A stretch of DNA of 64,000 nt from Euwallacea fornicatus (lineage: Eukaryota > Arthropoda > Insecta > Coleoptera > Curculionidae). Location of the stretch: assembly GCF_040115645.1 (NCBI RefSeq), contig NC_089549.1:806001-870000 (forward strand), read 5' to 3'. Made by a program: the position numbers and the translations under genes. The notes under the pieces were generated by a model, which saw nothing but the letters and a program-made list of their open reading frames with translations, was not told the origin of the DNA and did not search any database. Below, piece by piece: positions 15,101 through 30,100 of the stretch. Every line of letters starts with the position of its first letter. The stretch's first letter is position 1.

Positions 15101-18100
15101 TAATCCATTGCTGGCTGCGCTCCGTTAACGGTACCTGCATGACGTTCCCGCAATGAAATACATCCACTTAATTTCCTCCACCATGGATTTTCAAAGAATA
15201 GGTTGAACGTATGTTAGGTCAACCACATAAATTTCATTTACTGTCTTCTTAAACATCCCTACGAATTTAATATCGGGTGAAGTGAAGTACCTACTTTAGG
15301 GATAAGTCTGTTGGATTATCTAATATATTGGATATAAAATCGAAATAATAGAGCTCAGGTCGTTGATTACACAGAACGAGGTTACAAGACCGGAAATTCC
15401 TTGTCTCGATTCCATGTTTATTGAGCTAATTGGCGAACAAACACGGAGGCCCTTATGCAGAATACATTACGTGGAAGTTTAATATTAAAGTGGAACCCTG
15501 GTTCCGCAAAGTGGGAGCCCGGAAGTGTCGAGCTTTGCTTAGTTCTTGCTAATTCCATTGAAATTATTCGTCATAAATTTAGTTCACGCGTATTTTTGCG
15601 ACTTCATCAACGGGAGTAAACCCTCAGAATGGGCGGAAAGAGGGTGAAATTCGCCCGGCGTCCAAACGCGAAAATTGGTTACGTTTTATCGGCATTCGGT
15701 TGCTTTTAATTAATTTTAATCACAAAGCGCCTAATTAATTGCCATTTGGCCTGTAGTTAACAAATCCCCAATTTTCCATTAAAAATTATTTGTGTTTGTT
15801 TCAGGAATAATAAGAAGAAAAACGGTAAAGTGCTGTGGGAGAAAGCCGTGCGGACGGTTTCGAAAGAAAGACGCAGAAGTAGACTGTCTGCAATCGCTCT
15901 CTCCATCGTGGATAAAGCGAAACTCCAAGACATATCCATTACACTGACTCCTCCCTCATCGCCGAAGGGCTTCGCACTTAATAACATCAACGAAAATTGT
16001 AATAATTGGAACAATGTAGGTATCCATGCGACATTTGGGGACACTGTGATATCAAGAACGCATTCGAATTTCCAACATTCAAAAATCTCTTTAAAGCTAA
16101 ATGAAAAGTCATCCGACGTAATTAAGGGGGCTCTTTGACATTCATCCAAGTTTGAAATGTGCTTTGTTTCAGGAAAAGCAAAACAACAAGTTAAATAAAG
16201 AGTCCTGCTTTTCCATGAATGCGGATGATGCGTTTCCTGCAAACGGCATTTGCGAGAAGAAAGCTGATTTGTACCTGGATTGTTTTACACAGGACAAGGC
16301 ATATTATGAAGATTCAGATGATTCCGCTGTTAAACGTAAGAGTTTATTCGTAATTTACCGTGTTGGCACTCTGCCCACTCTGCCCCCTGCATGTCGGAAC
16401 GCCGTTCTAATTGACGTTGGATTTATGGATTTATGGAAAGTCACGGCGTGTTTTTCCATTGAGCGAGTTTGCCTGCCAGCCCAAAACACTCCAAAAGCGG
16501 ATATTCACCGAAGAACAGTAATTTTATTCGCCTGTTGAAGTTGCAAGGGTGTCGTCAACTGGACAAATAGGGACCCGTAAAGGTGTTGTGTTTCACCCGG
16601 AGGATAACCCTACACACAAGTTTCGCCCCCTGCGGAAAATCGGTACTATTTTCACGGAATGTTTAGGCCGCGTCCCCGTATTTCCCAGACCTAGCACCGT
16701 TGGATTGTCGTCGGTTTCGATCGCTGCATGATGCCCTTAACGGAAAAACCTTTGTGCCTGACGAAAATGTGCGAACGTACACGAGTCAGTTTTTTGCCGG
16801 AAACGAGTCTAGTTTTTCTGAGGACAGCGTTCATAAATTTACCCCAAATGAAAAATAATTGTTTTCCATTGATGCTGGAAAATACGGAACGACTTTGCGG
16901 CCAGCCCAACCTTCATTTGCAACACTGATGCTCTTGTCCTGCGGCAGCCCATGATGGATAACTCGAAAATTCTTAATTACAGATGTTTTTTTGTTGCCGG
17001 AAATTTAGACGATGTCCTAAAGCATTTCCCGAACGTACCAAGGAGCAGACACCGTGGAGATGCATGGATTCGTGGAAGAATACGTCGGACAGAACCAGCA
17101 AATGGAACGAATGGATAAAATACTTTCCAATTTTAAAGAGAAAGATGATAAATATTTCTATCTAACGTTTTTACTTTTGAATTTTATTACTCACTTAATT
17201 TCTCCTTTCTTGTTTTTAGTTCTTACATTTGCTCGTCGTGCCCCTACCTTTGCATAAACGTTCAAAATTCCAAAGTCATAATCACTATTCCTTTAAAGTT
17301 GAAACATTATACATTTTCAAAGTTGTCCCTTTCCTCCAGCCGATTTCGCCTCCCTCTTCAAGAAAGGCCTCATGTACAAGGGAATATATTGGCCGAGCCT
17401 CACCAACAGCTTCCACTGCAAGCACCTAGAACTGGCTTACCTAAAGTATTCCCATAGGCAACGCCAAAAGGCTTTAATTATAGTCAACATTGTTGATCTG
17501 CTTTTGAAGGTAAGCTTAAAACAATTTAACTTGACTGCTATGGCATGAAGGAACGTTCAAAGCCACGGAGGGAACTTGTCCGTTTACTGAAATAATAGTC
17601 TTTAAATGGAGGCCCCGCACATACCTGATTTCTCCGCTTATTTTCCAAGATTAAATTTTATTAAATTTTGCAATTAATTTAACTCTTTAATTGCAAAGTT
17701 TTGTTAAAATATAGTTTAAATTAATTTAGCCCGAGTTTCGGGTGCCGTTAAAACCTACTCTCAACTGCTTAAAATTGGATTTATTCCTATGATCCTGGAT
17801 CGGAGGAAAATTGTTTCAGTCCACAGTTTTTTGGTCTTGAACGGATTATGAAACTAATTTACGAGTCATCCTACGAGAGATATTGGTAGAACTGTCCTTT
17901 ATTGAGGACGGCAGGTGAACGGCATATCCGGAACAAGGCAAACATCCATTATATCCGAGTAAATATGCTAAGACAGTACTTTATGTGGAAAGCAAACAGG
18001 CGATTCGAGAGGAGATTGATTTCGACATTAATTCCAGACCATTCGATAAAGCTCGCTGTACGGTTAAACTCGGTTAGCTCAGGTCTCGTCAGTTTCATAA

Positions 18101-21100
18101 GGAGCATTACACTCAGCTCTATTATTATCGGGTCCGGTCCCAGATATTTCTCCAATGTTTGATTTATCAGACATTGATATTTGATGTAATTGCTTTTAAA
18201 TCGTTTAACTACAGGGTGGAGTACATGCAACGAATGCACCATCTCGATGCACTGCAAAACGCATCAAATAGAACGTGACCCCGAAAACGGAACATCCTGT
18301 GTGTGGCTGCCGAAGATTTTGACATTTTGTTGTGGAGGGTCTTAGAGAAAACGGGTGCACGTAATTGTCAAAATTTGGCCCGGAGCATGCGCGAGAAAGC
18401 ACCAAATGTGAAAAGAAGTGTGAAACTCTGCCACCCTGCGTATCGAGAATGGTGCATTTTTGACCATGGACCTATTAGCATATTTTTATTATTTCGCAAA
18501 GTACTATCGGCCCATTAAAAAGCTGTGTGGAGGTTTTTCGTATATTTAAGTTTACCCAAGTTGCAACAAAAGCAAAGTCGACACTTCTTCTAATGAGAAA
18601 AGTTTGGAGAACTAACAAACTTTCCTGTGTTATAGTAACTTACGGAGTAAAACACGGAACTGAGAGCATTAGATTAGATTTAAATTAAATCGATATTAAT
18701 TGAATACGTTTAAACGACAATTTAATGTAGGCATTAGCAATTAGGAATTTAGAGCAAAAAGAACATTTCGTATTTAATTAGTACCATGCAAACGTCTCGA
18801 TTAAAAATGTCCGTTAAGTGGTTCGTGACCGTTGCACTGACCAAAGGCATTTGGACAGTCCACTGCTGGTTAATGATATGTGGATATTACCCCAGGAGTA
18901 GATCAATTTGGGAGTATAATTTTTGATTATGCGGAAACAAAATTTGTTTCATCGCACTTAATCACCGTCGCGGATTTTATCGAAGAGAAGTGATGACGTC
19001 ATAGATAACATGGATAACGACGGAATTATTGCTCACTCGCCTGCAGCCCAAAGTGTCTCCCTCGAACTCGGCTTATTGGACATCTTCAGTTATTTTACCA
19101 TTTCCCATATTACAGCCAACGAAAGACAAATATAGACGTCGGTCGAGTAAAGGCTTCAATTTCGTATTTAAGCAGGCATGTTGAAGTCATATTTAACATT
19201 GTCTTCTTACGTGTTGCAGGTGGCATTGATCATTGTGTGGGTGGCCAGACCCACTGGAGTAAATCTGGACGACGACAACACGACCATAGGAATTGTCTGG
19301 TCAGTTTGTTGCATGTCCATCAACATTGCGGTGTGCGTTTTGGGTTGGTGGAGATGTTTCGCTAATAACTATCTGCATTGGGCTGCCGCTTGCACTTGGC
19401 TTTTACTTACAATACAGAGTAAGTTGTAAAAACACAGTAAAAACTGTTCCTAAGAGTAGTTCTTTGCCACTCGTCTACTTCACGGGTTCCTACAACTTAA
19501 ACCCTTTCAAAGTTATTTTTATTTATAACATGGAGTTATATTGTCTGCCGCAATAAATCCCGAGAACGACTCAAAGTTATAAAAGTCGGTGAGTAATAAA
19601 CTCATTTATAGTTCGAAATTGTGTGGAATATTGCCATGGGCCTCAACTGAGCCTCGGAAAAACCGCTACATTTGAATTTGAAATTGGTCCATTAAGACTG
19701 TTACTGTTAACTAATCTGGCTTCGAAGTTCCGTCGTTATAAAGTTCGAAATGTGCCGCGGCTGACCATTTTCGTTTCACAATGAATCCATGTCATTTAAA
19801 GACGAAGAAATCCTTTATGGTAACGTCGTTTAGTAATTTTTCGAATAAACCATGACGGCAGGTGTTTGAGAAATGGGCATGTTAGAGGTAATTTGAAAAG
19901 AAATGCATCTCTACTCGTCGAGGTGAAATATGTTGACTCTTGCAATTTGGCCAAAACAAATCAACCTAGAAAAGATGAATATCACTGCTCAGTCGAATTC
20001 TCCTGCGTTAAAATCCCTCATTAAACGTTCATGGCAAATGTTTCATTGAGACCAGTCGCAGGTGTGTCAAGGTGAAAGTGCAGCTTTTCGAGCTTCGAAT
20101 TTGGATTTTCAGCTCGACGCCAACTGAGCTTCAATTTCTGTTTAAAAGTTGTTTTTTATAGGACAAAGTAAGTTACGGGCATGGTGACGATATAATCATT
20201 TTGACGTTATTACCGACGATGAAATTCACGAAACGAGGTCCCGTTCTTGACAGAATGGGGAATAACACTCTTTCTGAAATGGCGCTGAAAATTATTTCAA
20301 ATAAAATTACGTGACGTCGTTTTTCAATTGGTGATAAAACATGTTGATTCCTGACGAATAGTTGAAGATTACGTAACAGAAATCAGAGATTCGCTTATGC
20401 CTGGAAAGAGCAACTCGAAGATAATACATTCAAGTGCATCTATTCTTACATTGCGAAGTAATGAACTGTGACCACATGACCGCCATTCTGAGATTAACAT
20501 GTCTCGGTTATAAGCGAGTTTACTGATAATGTCAATATTGCGAAGGACACCGTGCACGATCAATTGAAGATACGTTCCTGATCCCGAATGATCTATCGCC
20601 TCCAACTCGTTTGAGTTTAAAAAGAGATCAACATCAAAATTCTGTCGCAGATCAAAGTTAAATCAATTTTTAGATCGATCTCATTAATCGATTTTTCATT
20701 TTCGATATCGCATTCGAAAATATTAACATTTTAATTATAAACCCTGGGATTTTACGCATAAGGTTGCCCCGATGTCCGTTTTAGCCGTAATTAGATTAAA
20801 TATTGATTCGATCCAGATTTAGATGGCTTAATGTTTTAAATCTAATATAAAAATAGGTGAATATTTTTGTGTAGAAAAATTCAATGCAGGCAAAACACTT
20901 TGATTTCCACGTAAATTACCCTCCGTTTACAGTTACCGACGATTTCTACATACGTTCAAATCGCTTAAGACTACAGTTCGCTTTTCTACTTTTAGGTATT
21001 CTGAGCGATGGAATAGGCTTTGGCCTCAAAGAAGGCCTAGTCTGGTATGTCCTCTTCATCGTTTTCGTCTCATATGCCATGCTTCCTCTACCCTTACGTT

Positions 21101-24100
21101 GGTGCATCATAGCTGGCTGTATATCAGCCTTAAGCCACGTAATTTTGGTTATAGTGAAGGTGTTCTACTTCGAAAGACAGGACGTAAGTAAACTTAACGC
21201 TTTCAATTTCTTTGCATATTATTTTTTAATGTTCCGAACCCATTTCGCTCTGAACTAAGCAAATTACTAACAAAATATGAAAGCAAAGCAATTATCCGGC
21301 TAAAAGAGTTTATTTCAGTTTTCATCATCGGGGTGTAATGGAAAAAAATTAAAAGAACATTCTTTGTTAGGTAAGGGCACCAACCAGGGTTTTTTGGCAT
21401 GTAATTTCCAGTGAAAATTGGTTTCCCTTCTTTATTTTTTCAGTTCGATGCAGGTGGGAGTTTTATCGTCTAACTATAGTAACAATTTTTGCCCTTTCGG
21501 TGATAAATAAAAATCCCTTTCGAGCTTATAGAGCGAGGCTCCTGCAGTTAAACGGAGCACCTTCATTTCTATAAGCAGCATTCGATTTGGCTAAATTATA
21601 TTTCTAGCTGTAGTCGAAATCTATCCGAGACGGAAAATTTATGACATATGAAACATAATTGGAGGTTCAAAAGATCTATTATTATTCACTTTATTTCCAA
21701 ATTTGCTTAATAACCCTCTTCAAATTATACCATAGCTTTGAAGGGTATCCAAGTGAAATCGCCCCTATCCCCGAACAGATTACTGACCGATATACCTACC
21801 CACACATTACACACGAACGAATCCTCCCCTCACAAAGGCTGATATCAATATTCTGAATTTAAAATTAGTCCAGTAAATCTCTCTCTGCTAAGGGAAATTT
21901 GTTGTGGTAAGTCTGATGTAGCTTTTGTGCAGGATTTGCCTTGATAACACCTTGAGAGGTATTAAAGATGATGCATTCAATAGAATAACAAATTTGTATG
22001 CAAATTGAGGATGGTTAAAGTTTATGTGAGTGGTGAAGTTCGGTGAGATAGGAATTGGTTTTTGAGGTAGAAAAAATTTAAAAATGCAAAGATGTCTTAG
22101 AAGAAGTAGCGGAGGAGTTTGCATGTGATTTGTGTGAGTTTGAATTATCGGCGTTGCAAAAATTTAAGTATTTTGGGGATTTATTTGCAAGTAAACATCC
22201 TCATTCATGACAGCAACCGGGACAAAAATTTAAAAAGTAGGTACAAATCACAAATTTTGTCCAGGGATCAGATTTTTCAAAGAGATAATTGATAGCAAGG
22301 TCTAATTTCATGGCAAAAAAAATTCGGAAGCGATTATGGAAAAGAACTTGGAAAAATCAACTTGAGACCAATATTCTGAACTGTACTAACCGTCCGGAGA
22401 ACTTTGCAGAAACACTAAATTGGTTCAGAACTCAGAGGTGCACTCCAGTATGCACGCAGTTAAATTTAGATGCTTAAACCTTTAATAATTATTTTCGAAT
22501 GGAATAATTAATAAATTAAAGACTCAACAAGCAGATTTATATAATTATTTCCTTTCTTCTGTCATTTCCAATAGATAGATTTGACCTGAATAATTAAGTT
22601 ACAAGTTTGTAGGTACCTAGCAATCAGGATTTGTCAAAGTATATGAATCTGTAATAATGCTCCCTTGAAAGGTAAGGATAGTTTCCACATCAAGGCGTTA
22701 AATTTTAATGAGATTTAATGGAAATTCAATTACTTCGCCGAGTTTCTGGGAAAGCTCGAAATAACGCCTCTCACAAGTAGAGATTATTGGAGCGGTCGAA
22801 TTGCACGGTGTTACTTTTCCATTTTTTCTTTCGAAATTTTCAGTCGACATTTCGCAATTTTCCCAAGTGAAATGAGAGGAAACGCCGAGACGCCATCGAA
22901 AATCGAAGCATTATCGCTTCATGTCCAAGCCTCTTTGCCTCAGAGGCCTCGTGTGACGTATTATCGTAAAATCACGTATCTATTTACTCGTGTCGAATTG
23001 ATAATTATTGTTATAAGTGTTTTCCCAACCTGAAACAGTTCGTAGTAAAATCAAACTTGAGCTAGTATAGACGTTTTGATGCTAAACGTAGTAGATATAT
23101 CGGACCAGGTCAAGCGGTCGGTGAAAGAATTCGGTTCTGGAACAGTTTTGGGACAAAAAATACACGATGTTCCAAACTACAAAGGCAGAACCACCACACA
23201 AGAAAAGAACTGGTAAAGAGTGCCACACAAAAAATTAATTACGAATGTGAAAAACGTTATATTCGCTAAACACCTAGATCTTCAAAAAAGATGATAAAAA
23301 ACACTAAAACTCTATTAAAGGTATGGAAGTGTATACGCCACACACACACACCAACATGCCCCTGATAGTGGTCATTTAATTAAACGGACAATCGCATACG
23401 AAAATGAATTCCCCTCCAACGTGTAGGACAGATTCACCTATTGGGATTATAGATTTATTGCTAACTACATTTCTAATACGTAGTACATGAAGATCATGCG
23501 TTTCTCACAGGTTTACCTGTATGTGGAATATACGGAGTGGCATAAATTTTATTATGCGTGTTTAATTGTTTAATTTGTTTATCCATTCGGTGCAATAACA
23601 ATCAACAAAATGAAAAACATTTATTTACTCCATCGTAATTTATTCAAAATTTTAATAATGGTTTTATTTGATTCGTAATTATTGTACAAACCAAGACAAA
23701 TTGCTGTTGCTGATTTAGCCGAGACCGCTTTATCACGAACGTTTTTTTATCATTAATATGGGAACATGGGCGGATTCACGGCGATTTATCAAAAACCGGC
23801 TAAAGCGAAGATAATTATTAAACATTTAGGGACTCACACGAATTGAAAGCAATCACTAATGTTGGATAACTAACGGATTACAAGGGTCTCGTTAAAAAAA
23901 GAACGCGGGCAATGTGCATTTTACACTAGTGCAAATTTGGCGAACACTATATTTTACGAATTCCACTTCGCCACAGTTGCACTGGTGCAATTATCCGTTA
24001 ATAGCGTTCGCGCCTATTGCGGCATAACAGAGAAGCCATTGGTCGACGAAATTTGTAGGTCGAGACGTCATATTTGACGCATTAATCTGTCAAATATGAT

Positions 24101-27100
24101 CATTAATGTCAAATAATAATTAACGAACGTTAATGACTTACTAATAAATGGACAAAAATTTATCGAATCGAAGGAAACGACCAATGGTGGATGCGAACCC
24201 GGACAGGGGCCTCACGATGGCCGTCTTCGGAACCGAATGTCAGACGCACGAATTCGACCAGTTTCAATACATATAGCAATTTTTCGTTTTTTTATGCTCT
24301 AGATGCAAAATTACGAGTGATAGGTTTAATACAAGATCCAGAATCAGCGTAACTCAAAATGGATCTCCCTGGACCACGGCGTATGCAATCTGATGATAAC
24401 AATGAACGGAATCAGCATTTATCTCCAGCTAAGCAAAATGTGCATATTTTTCAGCTACACGAGGCCGATTCCTGCAAAATAAAACGAATTTCTGCCAATA
24501 TAATTCTGTATCTTTGCGTCAACACTGTTGGTATGTACACGAAGTATTTAACGGATCGCAGCCAGAGGAAGGCTTTCCTGGAAACTCACAGATCAATGGA
24601 TACGAGATACAGGACGCAGGCCGAGAACGAAAAGCAGGAGAAGTTACTTTTGTCAGGTAAAATGTTTGGGTGTTCCCATGGTTCACATTATCACAAGGTG
24701 TTCCTTCTTATCGCGTAGTATTACCGGATTTCGTTGCCAAAGAGATGATTAAAGATATTGAAAAGGAAGAGAGGGGCGGACACTTTCAGCCTCATCAATT
24801 TCACAAGATATACATCCATCGATATGAGGACGTCAGCATACTGTTTGCAGACATCAAAGGCTTTACCGGTAAGTCGTCTTATGAGCGTTCATGTTGAAAA
24901 CCTCGAGCCCTTTCTCGTTCTCAGTTCTGGCAACGAAGTGCACCGCACAAGAATTGGTAAAAATTCTGAACGAGCTTTTTGCCAGATTTGACAAACTAGC
25001 AGCGGTAAGTTTTCTGTGTCTGCGCAGTTGCGTGCTAAGAGTTACCTGCGCAGGAAAATCATTGTCTCCGGATAAAACTCCTGGGGGATTGCTATTATTG
25101 CGTATCCGGACTTCCCACTCCGAGGTCGGATCATGCTCACTGCTGCGTGGAAATGGGCCTTCACATGATCAAGGCGATCAAGGATATCAGGACTAAGACT
25201 CAGGTAAATAAATACATGCTAACTACACGGAAAAAAATCCATACGTCATAAGGATTTGAATGTGTGGATAAGATCCGAAAGGACCTTCGCCATATGATTG
25301 CAACACCATAGATGATTTGCAACATTTTTCACTATCTTATTTAGCGTTGTATGTATGATCGTTACTTATAATTTTCTATGTAAAAATTTTAAGTTTTCAG
25401 TTTCATGAGAGAAAATCCTTTATTGTCTGCCTAATGCTGATTCAACAACATTCAAAGAGACTGCTTTTCAAACAATCGGTCACGATTTACGTCATTATAA
25501 TACGATTATTCTAGATTTTAGTACAAATTTGTGAAGACAACAAAGATATTTTGATGAACTAAAATAATTACAATTCAATGATAAAATAAAACAAAAAATT
25601 AGAGCATTTTTTTTGTCATATAGACAAAAGATAAGGCATAATCTCTCTAGCTCGAAGAATAACGAATATAAATATCTGATACCCGAATGCCCGATTTCAA
25701 AAGCCATTTCCTCTCTGCGAGTGAAGGGGAGATGAGACTTGCCGAGTGAGAATACGAGTATAGAGTACGTGCTTTTGACGGTGCGCAAAAACCATGGAGA
25801 ATCACCATCACCATCAGAACACCTTGGATTTGCTGCCTGCATCATCCCACATGCGAACCATGCAAAAGGAAGATTGTTGTGTCTCAGGTAAAGAAATCGT
25901 TAAGGATCTTGAAATCCTGCAGAGGAATAATCTCCAACACTTGAAGATTGTTTTGAGGTCTCTCGCGAAGCTTCAAGGAGATCTCGTAGAACCACAGAAA
26001 ATTTTTGAGTATTCAGTCAACGATGTTGCAGACAGAGTGTTGTGTTCAGATTTGTTCAACTCCTTGGGGCAGTGTAGGACAACAGAAGTATTAGAGACGG
26101 TGCAGAATAAACTAAATGAGCTGTTGCAGACTCAGGTTTTAGTGAAAAGTCTTTGGCGAGCTGGGAATAGGAACGTTTGCCTGAGTGCCGACAGAAAAAA
26201 AGCAATATTTTTGAACGCAGTTTCTGATAATAATCACCTAATGCCCTTTGCCTACGACGCATTGCTTTATATCTTCTCTTTAAGCGACGAAAAATTCAGG
26301 CAAAAGCACTTTGAGCAACTCATTTCCTTCTATTTCAACTCTCTCAGAGAGGCAACGAAGCGCCTCGAAAAACTCAGTGAAGCTCATGCAGAGCTTCAAA
26401 TTAGAAATTTGCTACCTGTGGTCAAATTCACAGTGGCTGACACTACAAAGGATCCAGAAATGTTGACTAACATTCACAACTTCTTAAAATATCCCCAGCT
26501 ACATCAAGAGGACATTTATGAGATTGTCAAGAACAAACTCTGCTCAGATGACTTTGAGCTTTTAAACTTCCGGTTCGTGCCGTTAAATGAGAAAAATGGA
26601 CATTTGGGGGAATACTTTCACCTCTTCGTGAAAACAAAATTTCAAAACCGACTTCAGGAATTCACAGTTTTTACCAAAATTCTCATGGCAACAGCTGAGA
26701 TTTTCAAGAATGTCATCGACACAGGGGTGGGGAAAAAAGAGCACTTCTTCTACACAACTCTCTTAACTTTATACAAGAAAATGGGATTACACGATTTTCT
26801 GGATTTTGCCCCTCAGTGCTACCTTGTCAGGCATTACGGGATAGTCTTGGAGGACCTCGGAGGACTCGGCTATAAAGGACTGAAACCTAACATGATTTTG
26901 GAGTTGGAAGGGCTAAAGTTAATTATGGAGAAGCTTGCCAAGTTCCACTCTGCTGGGATGATTGTTGAGGAACTAATTAAAAAAGAGACCGGGAAAGAGT
27001 TCAGGTTTGACCAGGAGTATGAGGAGTATCTGAAGGAGTCTTTTTTGGTTTACGAAAGTAATTTAAAGAAGCTGTTTGACGGTGCTATCATAGCTCTTCT

Positions 27101-30100
27101 TCATGTTGCAAAAAAATTGCCAGAGCTAACGGAAAGTCTTGGAATGTCTGAACCGGAACTAGAAGTAACATTTACGAATTTCTATTTAAACATGTTTTCA
27201 AAAATAAAAACATCCACGAAAATTAGGAACGTTATCAATCATGGAGACATGTACGTTGGAAACATGCTCTTGAAAACGGACCAAAACGGCTCCCCAGTAA
27301 GGGCAATTTTGGTCGATTTTCAGCTATTAAGGTACATCCCTCCATGTTTTGAACTCATGTTCTTCATCTATGTTTCCTCAACGAAAAGCACTAGAACAAA
27401 CCACTTGACAGAACTCCTCGATCATTACTACAATTGCTTTGCCGATAACCTAAAGCAGTTCGATTTGGATCTCACTGCGATTCTACCAAGGAAGGATTTT
27501 GAAGATGAGGTAAATCGTATTAAATCAGCGTCAATAGTTAACGCGTTCTTCTATGCTCACATCATACATAGTGATCCAGACTTAAGGGAAGAAATAACAC
27601 GTTGTAAGGACCAAGCGCAGTATTATATGGACGATCACAGGGATAAGTTTGTGGAAGTTGCATGGAGTGATGAACACTATAGGGGGTTTTTAAGGATGCT
27701 TATGGAGGATATTGTTGAGATGATAAAAAGAGGTTATTAAAATGTAAATTTTTAATTAAAATTGTAATATATTAATCAATAAAACAATTATACACTCACT
27801 CTAGTATGAAAAGCACCACCCAGTAATACTAATAATTAAGTCTTGTGACTTTGGCAAAATAACGCTTCACAATGGAGTATCAAATGATCAGACTTTCAGT
27901 AAAAAAGAAAGAATGCCGGTGGTTTTTTTGTCATTGACCTTTTAGATTTTTTATTCAATTGTAAACAAATAAAATAATATTTACATGGAAATATCAGTTT
28001 ATTTTGTTGCTGAACTGTGAACGAGACATCTCAAGATGCCCCCAGTGAGACAGAGTCGAAATTTTTCCCACGTTTCGGATTTCGACAGAGGGCGAATCAT
28101 CGGCATGAAGGAGGGTGGACTTTCTTTCCGTGAGATTGCCCGAAGAACGAATCGGAACCGCGACACGATTGCTAGAATATGGTCTTCATGGTCTGAAGAA
28201 AGGGTTCAGCAACATCGTCCAGCTGGACGTCCTCTCCGTAGCAGCAATGCACGTGAAGATCGACTTCTTAGACGGATGGCCATCGGTGATCGATTTCAAA
28301 CAACAATGTCTGTTGCAGTAGATTGGATGGGAGCTTTAAATCGTCGGGTGTCGATGGCGACAGTCCACAGAAGAATTTCGTCTTTTCGCCTGCATTCATA
28401 CCGCCCAAATTCACGACTGCCACTAACCGCCCGACACCAAGCTTCCAGATTGGCCTGGCGTCAAGAACGAGTTGATTGGAGTCATGAGTGGAACAACATC
28501 GTCTTCAGTGACGAGTCGCGTTTTGTTTACGGATCAATGATGGTCGTAGAAGAGTCGGACGATACTGAGGTGAAAGAAGAAATTTGCAATTTTGTGCAAG
28601 GCGCCCCACAGCTTTAACACCTGGTGTCATGGCCTGGGGTGCGATGTGTGTCGGTCGAAGATCTTCTCTTGTGTTCATTCCAAGCACCCTAAACGCACGT
28701 CGCTACATTAACAACGCTCTGAGGCCAGTATTAGTAGTACCCTTCATGCAAGCTTTACCAAATGGCATTTTCCAACAGGTATAATGCAAGACCATATAGT
28801 GCAAACATTACTCGACAATACCTGGAAGAAGCGCAGTTGGAAATACTGCCTTGGCCTGCACGGTCGCCGGACCTATGCCCATCGAACATCTTTCAGTCGT
28901 AGGTCTTCGAAAGTTACCGAGGCCTCCAAACAATGTGGATGACCTACGACATTATCTTGAGGTAGCATGGAATGAAATACTCCAGGAGGATGTTGATCGT
29001 TTGCTGCGAAGCATGTCGCGAAGAGCACGCGCTTGCATTGCTGAGGCGATGTCGCTCGTTATTAATTTTTTAATTGACAAACGTTGTACCTTTTTGCTGA
29101 ATCATTTGACGCTCCATTGTGAAGCATCATTTTGCCAAAGTCACAAGACTTAATTGTTAGTATTACTGGGTGATGCGTTTCACGTGACAGTGAGTGTAAT
29201 TTTTAACATACCTGCGGTATAATTCAAGGACGTGGTTCTACAGGTTTCTGGACTGATTTCTAGATAGGTAATGTGATAATCGCAATGAGGAACATGTTCT
29301 TTCCAGGGTTATCGTTAATGCTGGTGTTCGCGCTGAAAATTCTATAACATCAATTGTTTACCGATAGTGACTTAATATTTCCCACGGAGCGTGCAATGCC
29401 CAGTGAAAGATCCCGCTTATGTGCACATCGATTATTTATATTGATGAGATCCGGCTATTACTGAACAATAGAATGATTACTGATATTGAGTTGCGTTCTC
29501 CTTCGATCTTCGTCACATGCGCACCATACTTTAGGCGGTCCTCCTCCCACTCGCACAATTCCTGTTTCCGCTTGAACTGGTTCAACCATGTATTTTAAAC
29601 AAATGATTTTTAGTTGTATGTTTGCTATTAATGTTTAAACCACATTAAGAATTTGACCTTAATGATATACCGCGATTAATAATATAATTGCATGGGACCT
29701 AATATTCTTTGTCTGCATGGCGATAAAAACCTTTAAGTTGCACAACATTGGGATAATGATGGTTAAGTGGGTATTAATGAGAAAGACATTTAGTAATTAC
29801 GTAGTTGGCCCTCCTCCTGCTCTCTGAGATAAATATTGCAAGTGGATATTTTGCAAATCATGCGGTGTAATAGTACGGGGAAGTTCCGAGCGTACTTTTG
29901 AACCATAATTTTTGATCTCGAAGTTCGCAATTTATTGCTGGTAATAGTTAGATTACATATTTAGCAAACAATTTGCGCTAATTTTGTTGCTAAGCGAGAC
30001 TAGAAAACCGAAAAGAAATCGTGTTTTCAATTATTTTTGTCTTGCAGTGTATATCGTTATTTAATCGCCGGTAATCTTTAGACCACTTGACGAATTCCTG

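Larger units (their letters stand above)
3111..15804 (+). other. Intron 1 of the adenylate cyclase (12.7 kb)
   Basis: Donor GTAAGT and acceptor TTTCAG. It contains a deleted TIR transposon (11280-11903) and a mariner element (13715-14929), annotated separately. Two GC-richer patches, about 6490-6700 and 8400-8760, stand out from the AT-rich background and carry ORFs on both strands that I cannot assign. A ten-base C run lies at 10296-10305. Nothing else in it looks coding. Confidence 0.7.

Noticed and set aside
18215..18300. Tiny transposon with ACAGGGTGG / CATCCTGT ends
   Set aside because: The ends match only over a few bases and no target duplication is clear.
25794..25820. His-rich start of EcKL 1 as vector or tag contamination
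   Set aside because: The run is short and interrupted (MENHHHHQN), and the frame continues into a genuine insect protein with matching paralogues.
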